Assembly (NCBI GenBank): GCA_021789435.1
Contig: JAJYJO010000023.1
Span: 1 to 32,047 of the forward strand
DNA: 32,047 bases
Reading direction: 5' to 3'
DNA from: Chloroflexota bacterium
GTDB lineage: Bacteria > Chloroflexota > Limnocylindria > Limnocylindrales > CSP1-4
Shown piece by piece: positions 15,941-25,052 of the stretch (its first letter is position 1; every line of letters begins with the position of its first letter). A program made the position numbers and the translations under genes. Below the pieces are notes generated by a model. The model saw only the letters and a list, made by a program, of their open reading frames with translations, did no database searches and was not told the DNA's origin.

Positions 15941-15943
15941 CAA
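15915..15943 (-). promoter_or_regulatory. Promoter of the Lrp-sigma-anti-sigma operon
   Basis: On the minus strand, TTGATT (15943-15938), a 17-nt spacer and TATCGT (15920-15915) form a near-consensus housekeeping promoter. The predicted start near 15908 gives a leader of about 28 nt with AAGGA. It occupies nearly the same bases as the plus-strand promoter at 15912-15940. Confidence 0.6.
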
Positions 15944-16014
15944 CTTTGACCGAGCGGCTCAGTGATCTGTCGGCTCACGACGGTACGGTCCGCTCGAAGA
16001 TGGAGGTGATGGAC

Positions 16015-16140
16015 ATGGCCATCTTCGCCATGGTCGGCCTCCTGGCGCTGTTCGCGGTGCTCAGCGTGGCCCTGAGTCCGGCGTACCCCGAGGATCCACG
16101 GGACCAGCTGCCGACCTGGGCTCGGATCGGTCTCCGCTAG
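16015..16140 (+). CDS. 41-residue single-pass membrane protein
   Basis: The protein has a hydrophobic helix (residues 2-21, AIFAMVGLLALFAVLSVALS) followed by a short polar tail, PAYPEDPRDQLPTWARIGLR. ATG 16015 is preceded by GGAGG at 16002-16006, an 8-nt spacing. In-frame ATGs at 16000 and 16009 overlap that Shine-Dalgarno and are less likely. A TTG at 15946 would lie almost at the predicted transcription start and could allow a longer leaderless form. A good promoter upstream and a hairpin downstream make this a complete small transcription unit. I do not recognise the family. Its divergent pairing with an Lrp/ECF operon suggests it may be a regulator, target or partner of that system, which is inference. 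Confidence 0.7.
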   Translation: MAIFAMVGLLALFAVLSVALSPAYPEDPRDQLPTWARIGLR

Positions 16141-16185
16141 AGGCGCGGGACCCGCCGCGCCCTGCGCCCCACCATCCAGCGTTCC

Positions 16186-16232
16186 GACACGAGGCTCCGA
16201 CCGGGGCCTCGTCCCTCTTCCGGCTCGTGTCG
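16186..16232. terminator. Nested hairpins between convergent genes
   Basis: Arms ACGAGGC (16189-16195) and GCCTCGT (16206-16212) form a stem that extends to about 9-10 bp with a 4-nt loop. A second, perfect 9-bp pairing joins CGACACGAG (about 16185-16193) with CTCGTGTCG (16224-16232). The two share the left arm, so only one can form at a time. On the plus strand the inner hairpin is followed by CCCTCTTCC. The position between the 41-residue gene and the convergent cupin gene fits a bidirectional terminator. Confidence 0.55.
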
Positions 16233-16274
16233 CCCCACGAGACATCGGCTGCATCGGCTCCGCTCTCCCCACGC

Positions 16275-16598
16275 CTACCAGGTCGCGCCGCGATCCCGCG
16301 CCGCACCAGCCAGCGTTCCGGCCGGCAGGTGCGCCTCGAGGCAGGTGACGCCGTCCGGTCCCACGCGGGCATCGTGCTCGGTTCCGGCCGGCAGGTCCAG
16401 CCGCTCGCCGGCCGCGAGCTCGATCGCCGTTCCAAGGTCCCGCAGGCCGAACCGGATCGAGCCCCGGGCCACCACGAGGACCTTGTCGTAGTCGTGGCAG
16501 TGGGCCGCGTAGACATCGCCCGGACCGTTGGACCACGGCGCCGCCGCAAGGCCCTCCGCGCGCAGCCGCTCGACCAAGCCGGACGCGTCGCCGGGCAC
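16275..16598 (-). CDS. Small cupin-domain protein
   Basis: This 107-residue single-domain cupin shows motif 1 with His33 and His35 (AHCHDYDKVLVVARGSIRFGL) and motif 2 with P70, G72 and His75 (GERLDLPAGTEHDARVG). These would form a metal site in a beta barrel. Such small cupins often bind a small ligand or metal, and activity cannot be told from sequence. The usual motif-1 glutamate is replaced by an Asp/Lys stretch, so metal binding may be incomplete. The start is GTG 16598, 2 nt after the stop of the upstream membrane-protein gene. It is the last gene of the ferritin-VIT operon. Confidence 0.85.
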   Translation of the reverse strand: MPGDASGLVERLRAEGLAAAPWSNGPGDVYAAHCHDYDKVLVVARGSIRFGLRDLGTAIELAAGERLDLPAGTEHDARVGPDGVTCLEAHLPAGTLAGAARDRGATW

Positions 16599-16600
16599 GA

Positions 16601-16936
16601 TCAGGACCGCGGCTGGGCCGAGGACCGCGGCCGGGCCGAGGACCGCGGCGCCGCCCCGATCGGCCCTGGCGGCGCCACCTCGTCCGCCGCCGGAGCGTCG
16701 GGGTCCCCCGCCGCGCCGCGAGGCAGATCGGCCGAGGCCGCCCGCCAGGCCGCCTCGGCCGCCCTGCCGTCGTCGGCGAGTGTCCCGGCCACCAGCAGGC
16801 CGGCCACCAGGAAGACGGCGCCGATGGCGACGGCCAGGAAGAGCGGCCAGTGCATCCAGAACGCCACCACCCCGAAGATGAAGATGCCGCCGAGGCTGGC
16901 GCTGCCGAAGGCCCGCAGGCCCGGTGTCCGGTCCAT
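16601..16936 (-). CDS. Small two-helix membrane protein, unknown function
   Basis: This 111-residue protein has two hydrophobic segments (about 12-29, SASLGGIFIFGVVAFWMH, and 31-51, PLFLAVAIGAVFLVAGLLVAG) joined by a very short turn, so both ends should lie on the same side. The soluble C-terminal half is rich in Ala, Asp and Pro and ends in a repeated RSSARPRSSAQPRS, encoded by an 18-bp DNA repeat. The family is not recognised. ATG 16936 follows the ferritin-VIT stop by 12 nt with GGGGAG just before it, so it is co-transcribed with the iron transporter. A role beside it in the membrane is possible but unproven. Confidence 0.7.
   Translation of the reverse strand: MDRTPGLRAFGSASLGGIFIFGVVAFWMHWPLFLAVAIGAVFLVAGLLVAGTLADDGRAAEAAWRAASADLPRGAAGDPDAPAADEVAPPGPIGAAPRSSARPRSSAQPRS
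16605..16649. repeat. 18-bp tandem repeat in a coding region
   Basis: Two full units start with GACCGCGG (16605-16622 and 16623-16640, one base different), followed by half a unit. They encode the repeated RSSA(R/Q)P end of the small membrane protein. The 18-bp length keeps the frame when copies change. Confidence 0.75.
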
Positions 16937-16948
16937 CTCCCCGGCCGC

Positions 16949-18160
16949 TCAGCCGGTCACCGAGACGCCGATCAGCCGACCGACGCCGTATGTCACGGCG
17001 GCTGCGAGGACGCTGATCAGGACCTGCCGAAGCCCGCTGAAGACGACGCTCCGGCCGGTGAAGAGGCTGACGCCCGCGCCGACGGCGAAGCTTCCGGCCA
17101 GGCTGAGGAGGATGCTGGCGAAGAAGATGACGGTGCCGCCGCCGAAGAGGTAGGGGACGACCGGCACGATCGCGCCCGCCGCGAAGGCGAAGAACGACCC
17201 GAGTGCCGCCCGCCAGGGAGAGCCGAGCTCACCGGGATCCAGCCCCAGCTCCTCCCGCACGAGCGTGTCGAGGGCGGCCCGCCGGTCGCCGATGATGCCG
17301 TGGGCGATCCGGCCCGCGTCGTCCGGGGCGAAGCCCTTGGAGCGGTAGATGGCCGCCAGCTCCGCCTCCTCTTCCTCGGGGATCGCCTCGAGCTCGGCCC
17401 GCTCCAGGGCGATCTGGCGCTCGAAGAGCTCGCGCTGGCTGGTCATCGAGATGTACTCGCCGGCGGCCATGCTGAAGCTGCCGGCCAGGAGCCCGGCAAC
17501 CCCGGCCAGGAGGATGAAGCGCGGGTCGGGGCTCGCCCCGGCCACTCCCGTGACGAGCGACAGGTTGCTGACCAGCCCATCGCTGACGCCGAAGATCACC
17601 GCCCGCAGGGTTCCCGACTGACCGGCCCGGTGCCAGCGCTCGGCACCCACGATCTCCGCCGGGGTGGTGGCCCGCCGGGCGCGCTCGATCCCGGCCCGGG
17701 CGTCCTCGGTCCGGATCGCCCGGCGGTCCGCCGGCGAGACCTCGGGCGCCGCGACAACCGCGGCCACCTCCAGGCGCTTCCAGATCTCGGCGTGCTCACG
17801 CTCGTCGGCAGCGATCGCGGCGGCCTCCGGGCTCACCTCCTGGCCCTGGTAGAGCTCCTCCTCGTCGCCCTCCAGGGACTGGACCAGGTCGGCGACGGAG
17901 CGCGTCCCGAAGAGGCGGGCGAGCCAGATGATCACCCGGACCCGCAGCCGCGGCCCCGACGGCTCCGGGACGGCGGCGCCCGTCTCGCGGAGCTTGTCGG
18001 CCCAGATCGCGGCGTGGCGCCGCTCGTTGCCGGCGATCGTCCGGAAGGCTTCCGCCCGGCGGGGATCCTTCTCGATCGTCGCCAGCGCGTCGTACAGGGC
18101 GATGGCGTCCCGCTCCAGCTTCAGGTTGTCGAGGCTCTGGCCGACGTCTGCCGCGGGCAC
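16949..18160 (-). CDS. Ferritin-like/VIT1 fusion iron transporter (Mbfa-like)
   Basis: This 403-residue protein joins an N-terminal ferritin-like/rubrerythrin domain (about 1-130) to a C-terminal VIT1/CCC1 membrane domain (about 184-403). Probable di-iron ligands are Glu16, Glu46-x2-His49 (NERRH), the Glu-rich 97-102 stretch and Glu120-x2-His123 (EREH). The VIT part begins LRAVIFGVSDGLVSNLSLVTGVAGA and has about five membrane helices with an acidic cytoplasmic segment (PEEEEAEL, 261-268). Relatives export ferrous iron or manganese from the cytosol. GTG 18160 is chosen because GGAGGA (18166-18171) stands 5 nt upstream. A TACGAT box (18208-18203) would give a short leader. It follows the PadR gene and leads the membrane-protein and cupin genes. 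Confidence 0.92.
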   Translation of the reverse strand: MPAADVGQSLDNLKLERDAIALYDALATIEKDPRRAEAFRTIAGNERRHAAIWADKLRETGAAVPEPSGPRLRVRVIIWLARLFGTRSVADLVQSLEGDEEELYQGQEVSPEAAAIAADEREHAEIWKRLEVAAVVAAPEVSPADRRAIRTEDARAGIERARRATTPAEIVGAERWHRAGQSGTLRAVIFGVSDGLVSNLSLVTGVAGASPDPRFILLAGVAGLLAGSFSMAAGEYISMTSQRELFERQIALERAELEAIPEEEEAELAAIYRSKGFAPDDAGRIAHGIIGDRRAALDTLVREELGLDPGELGSPWRAALGSFFAFAAGAIVPVVPYLFGGGTVIFFASILLSLAGSFAVGAGVSLFTGRSVVFSGLRQVLISVLAAAVTYGVGRLIGVSVTG

Positions 18161-18263
18161 GCTCTTCCTCCGGGTCGCGAACTGGGCGCGAGTCCCCGAG
18201 TCATCGTACCGCGGGCCTGCCGCCCGGCGCCGGGGCCGGGCGGCGGGCGACACCAGGTGCGGC

Positions 18264-18935
18264 CTACGACTCCGGAGGGGTTTCCCGGTCCGCGGGCGTG
18301 GCCGTCGCGGCCGGCGCGTCGTCCTCCGCCAGCAGCCGGTAGAGCTGGCGGCGCGTCTCGGCCAGGATCGCCTCCGCGCGACCGACCGTCTCGGCGCCTC
18401 CGACGCGGCCGACCTGAACCGCGGCCGCGACCACCTCGAAGGAGACCGCCCGAAGACGGGCGCCGCGGTCCGCTTCGAAGGCCGCCCACGGCGCGGCGGT
18501 GCCGGGGCGTGCCGCGGCCTCCTCGCGGCCGGCTTCGGTCAGCGTGAAGACGCGCCGGCCGTCACGCTCCTCCGCCCGGACGAGCCCCTCGTCCTCGAGC
18601 TGCTGCAGCGTTGGGTAGACGGAGCCGGCGCTCGGTTGCCACACCCCACCGCTCCGCTCGGCGAGCTCCTGGATCACCTGGTAGCCGTGCATCGGTTGCT
18701 CGGCCAGGAGGGCCACGATGGCCGCCCGCACGTCGCCGCGCCGGACAGGGCGGCCGCCCCCGGCGAAGAACCCATGCGGTCCGCGGCGGCCGAAGCCGAA
18801 GGGTCCGTGGTGGTGACGGCCCGGGCCCGCGTGCTCCCCGGGGCCTCCCCCGGCCGGCCCTTCCCGCCGGCCGGTCACACTATCCGGGCCACGGCCCGGT
18901 CCACGGCCCGTCGGCCATTCATCGTTCCTGAACAT
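18264..18935 (-). CDS. PadR-family regulator with His/Gly-rich N-terminal extension
   Basis: This 223-residue protein has a PadR winged HTH at about 66-140 (VRAAIVALLAEQPMHGYQVIQELAERSGG... PSAGSVYPTLQQLEDEGLV...GRRVFTLTEAGREEA) and a C-terminal helical dimerisation part. The first 60 residues are Gly/Arg/His-rich (His35, 41-43, 54; PGRHHHGPFGFGRRGPHGFFAGG). A His-rich N-terminal extension is known in the nickel/iron-responsive PadR protein YqjI, so metal sensing is a reasonable inference, strengthened by the adjacent ferritin-VIT gene. ATG 18935 has AAGGAG at 18943-18948, 7 nt upstream. A palindrome in its promoter region (18985-18994) could be its own operator. Confidence 0.9.
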   Translation of the reverse strand: MFRNDEWPTGRGPGRGPDSVTGRREGPAGGGPGEHAGPGRHHHGPFGFGRRGPHGFFAGGGRPVRRGDVRAAIVALLAEQPMHGYQVIQELAERSGGVWQPSAGSVYPTLQQLEDEGLVRAEERDGRRVFTLTEAGREEAAARPGTAAPWAAFEADRGARLRAVSFEVVAAAVQVGRVGGAETVGRAEAILAETRRQLYRLLAEDDAPAATATPADRETPPES

Positions 18936-18984
18936 CTTGGAACTCCTTTTGCTGGATGCCGTGCCGCCCTTGCGGCATACATCA

Positions 18985-18994
18985 CGATATATCG
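18985..18994. promoter_or_regulatory. Palindrome CGATATATCG, candidate PadR operator
   Basis: This perfect 10-bp palindrome lies in an AT-rich island between the PadR gene (minus) and the ornithine-cyclodeaminase-family gene (plus), about 50 nt before the PadR ATG. Nearby -10-like hexamers on the minus strand (TATATC within it, TATGCC at 18980-18975) mean a bound regulator would block the promoter. Binding is inferred. Confidence 0.5.
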
Positions 18995-19058
18995 CCATAG
19001 CCGGCCATGTCAAGCGCCGCGCAGGGTCGCGGAAACGACCGCCGCGGGCCGCGGGCTC

Positions 19059-19064
19059 TACACT
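19059..19064 (+). promoter_or_regulatory. Leaderless -10 box (TACACT)
   Basis: TACACT is followed by 8 nt and the ATG at 19073 of the ornithine-cyclodeaminase-family gene. There is no Shine-Dalgarno and no clear -35. It has the same layout as at cbs and lgt. Confidence 0.6.
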
Positions 19065-19072
19065 CTCGGTCG

Positions 19073-20107
19073 ATGCCAGGACCGGACCTGCCCCCGCTCC
19101 GCTACCTGCCCGCGGCCGTGGTCGAGGCGGCCATGCCCCCGCTCGCCACGCGCCTCGCTCTGGCCGAGCAGACGCTGCGGGCCCTCGTTCCGCCTGCGCC
19201 GGGCCTGGCGCCCGCCGCCGAGCTGCCGGCCAAGATCGGCGTGCACCCCCGGCCGGCCGACGCCTTCGCCCATGCCATGCCCGCCTACCTCCGCGGGGCC
19301 GCCCCCGACGGGCGGGGAGACCGACTGGGGATCAAGTGGGTGGCGGGCGTACCGGCCAACCCGGCGGCCGGTCTGCCGGCCATCCACGCCCTCCTCGTCC
19401 TCAACGACCCGCTCACCGGCGCCCCGCTGGCCGTGGCGGACGCGGGACCGATCACCGCCCAGCGGACTGCCGCCGTCTCGGGGATCGCGATCCGCCTCCT
19501 CGGGCCCGGGATCATCGCGGATCGGGCGCCCCGGGCAACCCTCATCGGCGCGGGGATACAGGGTCGCAGCCACGTGCCGGTGCTGGGCGCGCTGCTGCCG
19601 GGGCTGCACCTCACCATCCTCGACCGCGAACCTGAACGGGCGTCCGCGCTGGCGACCACCGCCGCGGCGACCGCCGGCATCGGCCGGGTGCGGACCGCGA
19701 CCGATCTCCACCGGGCGGTGAGCGGCAGCGACGTCGTGGTGACCTGCGCCTCGTTCGGCCCGGATCACGGCCTGCTGGCGGCGGATGCGCTGGCCCCGGA
19801 CGCGCTGGTGGTGGCCGTGGACTACGACATCCATGCCTCGGCCGGGCTGGCCCGCGATGCCGCCCTTTTCCTGACCGACGAGATCGCCGGCTTCGCGGCC
19901 ACGCGCGCCGGCGGCACCTTCTTCCAGGGTTTCCCGGACCCGGCGGGGACGCTCGGCGAGGCGCTGGCGGACCCGGCTCGCTGGCCGCGACCGGCCGGCC
20001 GGGTCCTGGTCGCGCATCTGGGCGTCGGCCTGGCCGACGTCGTCCTGGGAGCGGCCGTCTTCGAGACGGCGGCGGAGCGCGGGCTCGGCATCGAACTGCC
20101 CCGCTGA
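19073..20107 (+). CDS. Ornithine cyclodeaminase/mu-crystallin family protein
   Basis: This 344-residue NAD(P)-dependent enzyme has the family's two-part fold: an N-terminal substrate domain with Lys88 (GIKWVAG) and AQRTAAVSGIAI, then a Rossmann domain with LIGAGIQGRSHVPVL (157-171). The aspartate Asp250 in VVAVDYD matches the position of the catalytic acid in ornithine cyclodeaminase. The family also includes alanine dehydrogenase, ketimine reductase and opine-type enzymes, so the substrate is open. The start is ATG 19073, with a TACACT box 8 nt before it. An upstream in-frame ATG at 19007 gives unconserved sequence. It is divergent from the PadR gene and stands alone. Confidence 0.88.
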   Translation: MPGPDLPPLRYLPAAVVEAAMPPLATRLALAEQTLRALVPPAPGLAPAAELPAKIGVHPRPADAFAHAMPAYLRGAAPDGRGDRLGIKWVAGVPANPAAGLPAIHALLVLNDPLTGAPLAVADAGPITAQRTAAVSGIAIRLLGPGIIADRAPRATLIGAGIQGRSHVPVLGALLPGLHLTILDREPERASALATTAAATAGIGRVRTATDLHRAVSGSDVVVTCASFGPDHGLLAADALAPDALVVAVDYDIHASAGLARDAALFLTDEIAGFAATRAGGTFFQGFPDPAGTLGEALADPARWPRPAGRVLVAHLGVGLADVVLGAAVFETAAERGLGIELPR

Positions 20108-20317
20108 CCGGCCCGGCGCGCCGGGGGGCTCCGGCCGGTCGATCCGGCCTCCCGAGGCGGCCGTTCGAACGAACGTCGGCGGCCGGCGGACCATCGGGAA
20201 CCCCGGGGCCGCCGAACCGGATCGCTCGCCCGGAGCGCGGCCCGACCGCGCGCGACCGCCCCTCCGTTTGGCACACTGCGCCAGGGCGGTGCCGACATCG
20301 CCCGAGGAGGGTTGAGC

Positions 20318-22948
<2,631 letters not shown>

Positions 22949-23044
22949 CGAGGCCGCGCCGGCGCGGGCGCCAGGTTGGGTGCCGGGCCGGGCCGGCTCG
23001 CCGGGCCGGGCCGGGCGGGTGCGGCGGTGCGGCGGGTGCGGCCG

Positions 23045-23131
23045 ATGCCACTCGGGCATGCTCCGGCACCGCTCGGAGCCGCCCCGACCGCGCCGTGCGC
23101 CCGCCCCCAAGGCGGCATGCCCTTCGGGCAT
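23045..23131. terminator. Two related short hairpins between convergent genes
   Basis: ATGCCACTCGGGCAT (23045-23059) and ATGCCCTTCGGGCAT (23117-23131) differ at two of 15 positions and both fold into short stems, the second with 6 perfect base pairs and a 3-nt loop. They lie 72 bp apart in the 200-nt gap between the penicillin-acylase gene (plus) and the end of the suf operon (minus). The rest of the gap is very GC-rich with CCGGG-type repeats. A bidirectional terminator role is inferred; no T tracts follow. Confidence 0.45.
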
Positions 23132-23149
23132 ATCCGGGTCCCCGAAGGC

Positions 23150-23533
23150 CTACTGCCGCTCGACGGCCAGCGGACCCTCGGGCACCTCGATCAACACCCG
23201 GCCGCCCTCGACTGCCACCGGGTAGACGGCCAGCGGCAGCTCGGCCGGCGGGTCGAGCGCCTCGCCGATGAGCAGGTCGAAACGCGACAGATGAAGGGCG
23301 CAGGTGATCGAATCCCCGGTCACGAAGCCGCGGTCCAGCTCCGAGTACTGGTGGCTGCAGATCCCCTGCACGGCGTGGAACGTCCCGTCCAGGTTCACCA
23401 CGAGGACGAGGTCGCCCTCCTCCGTCTCGACCAGCCGCATCGTCCCCGGCGGCACGTCCTCGACTCCGGCCAGGTCGATCCGGCGGTAGCCGGCTGCCGC
23501 CTGACCCGCCGGCGGCCCGGCGACCTCGCTCAC
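23150..23533 (-). CDS. Rieske [2Fe-2S] ferredoxin-like protein
   Basis: This 127-residue single-domain Rieske protein has the cluster motif Cys59-x-His61 ... Cys78-x2-His81 (ICSHQYSELDRG and CALHLSRFDL). The short spacing and absence of a membrane anchor match the ferredoxin-type components related to those of aromatic-ring dioxygenases. Such proteins often sit at the end of suf operons, where they may carry electrons or serve as a cluster acceptor; the exact role is not established. GTG 23533 starts 7 nt after the sufD stop without a visible Shine-Dalgarno, so translation is probably coupled. It is the last gene of the operon. Confidence 0.92.
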   Translation of the reverse strand: MSEVAGPPAGQAAAGYRRIDLAGVEDVPPGTMRLVETEEGDLVLVVNLDGTFHAVQGICSHQYSELDRGFVTGDSITCALHLSRFDLLIGEALDPPAELPLAVYPVAVEGGRVLIEVPEGPLAVERQ

Positions 23534-23540
23534 GCGTTGC

Positions 23541-25052
23541 TCACGCCGCGGCGGTTGCCCGCCCGGAAGCCGGAGCGCTCGGCTGGGCCGCCGCCCACTT
23601 GGCGTCGAGCAGGTCTCGCAGGCGATCCTGCGCGTCCGCCAGGGGAACCCGAGCCACGACCGGCTCCAGGAAGCCGAGCACGATGAACTTGCGCGCCTCG
23701 AAGGGCGGGATCCCCCGGCTCTCCAGATAGAAGAGCTGTCCCTCGTCGATCGGCCCGACCGACGACGAATGGGCCGCCCGCCGGCAGTCCGGCTGGTCGA
23801 TCTCGAGCGACGGGATGGCCACCGATCGGGCCTGCTTCGAGAGCAGCATGCCGAATTCCCCGAGGAACGAATCGGTGCCGTGGGCCGGCTTGTCGATCGA
23901 GATGAGGCCCTTCAGATAGGCCCGGGAGTGGTCGAGCAGCACCGCCTTGGAAAGGAGGTTCCCGGTCGTGTCGCGCCCGAGGTGGCGGGTATACGAGGTG
24001 AGGTCGAAGAGCTGGTCGGCCGAGCCGAAGACGATCTCGACCTGCTCGACTGACGACCCGTCTCCCTCCAGGCGGTTGTCGACCCGACTCCGAACGAGCC
24101 TGCTCCCGAGCTGGGCGAGAGCCCAGTGGAGGGTCGAGGCGGGGCCCACCACGCCGGCGCGATGCTGGAAGATGACCTGGCCGATCGAGAAGTCCTGGAG
24201 GCTGGCGACGGCGACGTTGGCGGCCCGGCCAAGACGGACTTCGGTGGTCCCGCCGTAGAGGGACTGCGAAGCCTGCGGCGGGGCGCCCACCGCGGGCGCT
24301 CCCGCACCGACCTCAACCGTGCCGGCGACGGCCGTGCCGGCGGTCGCGCCAGCGGGCAGATCGGAAGGAACCTGCTCCTCGACCAGCGTCAGCTGGGCAT
24401 CGTCACCGACCGAGACCAGCGTTCGGCTGAGCAGGGCGCGCCCCGGCGCGCCGAGGGCCCAGCGGAGCACGATCGGCCGCTCCAGGCGGACACCGTCCGG
24501 CACGTGGATCACGACCCCCTGGACCCAGAGCGCCCGCGTCAGCTGGGCCAGCTTGTCGTCGTCGGGGAGCTGCGACCCTGCCAGCAGGCGGCGCAGCAGG
24601 TCCGGATCGCGGGCGCGCAGCCCCGCGACGGTGTCGAGGATGACCCCCGCCGCACGGGCCTCATCGTCGAGGGCCAGGGCGGCCACCTCGTCCTCCCGCA
24701 GCTCCACGATCCCGGCCGCCCCCTCCGGGATCTCCGAGGCGGCGGACCGGCCGGGGGCCGCGGCCGCGACTTCGTAGAGCCGAACCTCCGCCAGCCGGGC
24801 CGTCCGCAGGTCCACGTAGGGCGTGTAGAGGCGGTTGGCCTCGACGGGCAGCGGTCCGAAGGCGGCGATCGCGGCCAGGCGGTCCCCAAGCAGCCAGTCC
24901 GGCTCCCCCAGGGCCGCCGAGACGCGGCGGACCGTCGACTCATCGGCGAACGTCACGGTCAGGTCAGCCGGCGCCTGGCGCGGCGGGCGGGCAGCGACAC
25001 CCGGGGTCGGGGCGGCGGCCCCGGCCCCCGGCCCCCCCGTGGCGACGGTCAT
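23541..25052 (-). CDS. sufD: Fe-S cluster assembly protein SufD
   Basis: This 503-residue SufB/SufD-family scaffold subunit partners SufB and the SufC ATPase in building Fe-S clusters in the cytosol. The C-terminal core shows the family pattern [42 protein letters not shown]. His428 aligns with the His360 of E. coli SufD that takes part in cluster formation. It lacks the Cys of SufB at the matching point, which identifies it as SufD. The N-terminal 40 residues and an inner Gly/Ala-rich piece (about 235-262) are low-complexity. Its ATG overlaps the sufB stop (ATGA, 25052-25049), so the two are translated together in near-equal amounts. Confidence 0.93.
   Translation of the reverse strand: MTVATGGPGAGAAAPTPGVAARPPRQAPADLTVTFADESTVRRVSAALGEPDWLLGDRLAAIAAFGPLPVEANRLYTPYVDLRTARLAEVRLYEVAAAAPGRSAASEIPEGAAGIVELREDEVAALALDDEARAAGVILDTVAGLRARDPDLLRRLLAGSQLPDDDKLAQLTRALWVQGVVIHVPDGVRLERPIVLRWALGAPGRALLSRTLVSVGDDAQLTLVEEQVPSDLPAGATAGTAVAGTVEVGAGAPAVGAPPQASQSLYGGTTEVRLGRAANVAVASLQDFSIGQVIFQHRAGVVGPASTLHWALAQLGSRLVRSRVDNRLEGDGSSVEQVEIVFGSADQLFDLTSYTRHLGRDTTGNLLSKAVLLDHSRAYLKGLISIDKPAHGTDSFLGEFGMLLSKQARSVAIPSLEIDQPDCRRAAHSSSVGPIDEGQLFYLESRGIPPFEARKFIVLGFLEPVVARVPLADAQDRLRDLLDAKWAAAQPSAPASGRATAAA

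Noticed and set aside
15946-16014. TTG 15946 as the start of a longer form of the small membrane protein
   Set aside because: It lies at the predicted transcription start and could be leaderless, but ATG 16015 has an ideal Shine-Dalgarno and the extra 23 residues are polar and unremarkable.
16175-16320. The short string CCAGCGTTCCG seen twice (near 16176 and 16308), with a similar one at 9546
   Set aside because: The copies are short, the flanks do not extend, and one copy lies inside the cupin gene; chance is enough in this composition.
20162-20171. CGTTCGAACG, resembling the GTTCGAA of a tRNA T arm
   Set aside because: No acceptor stem, D arm or anticodon arm can be drawn around it; it is simply a 10-bp palindrome upstream of the penicillin acylase gene.
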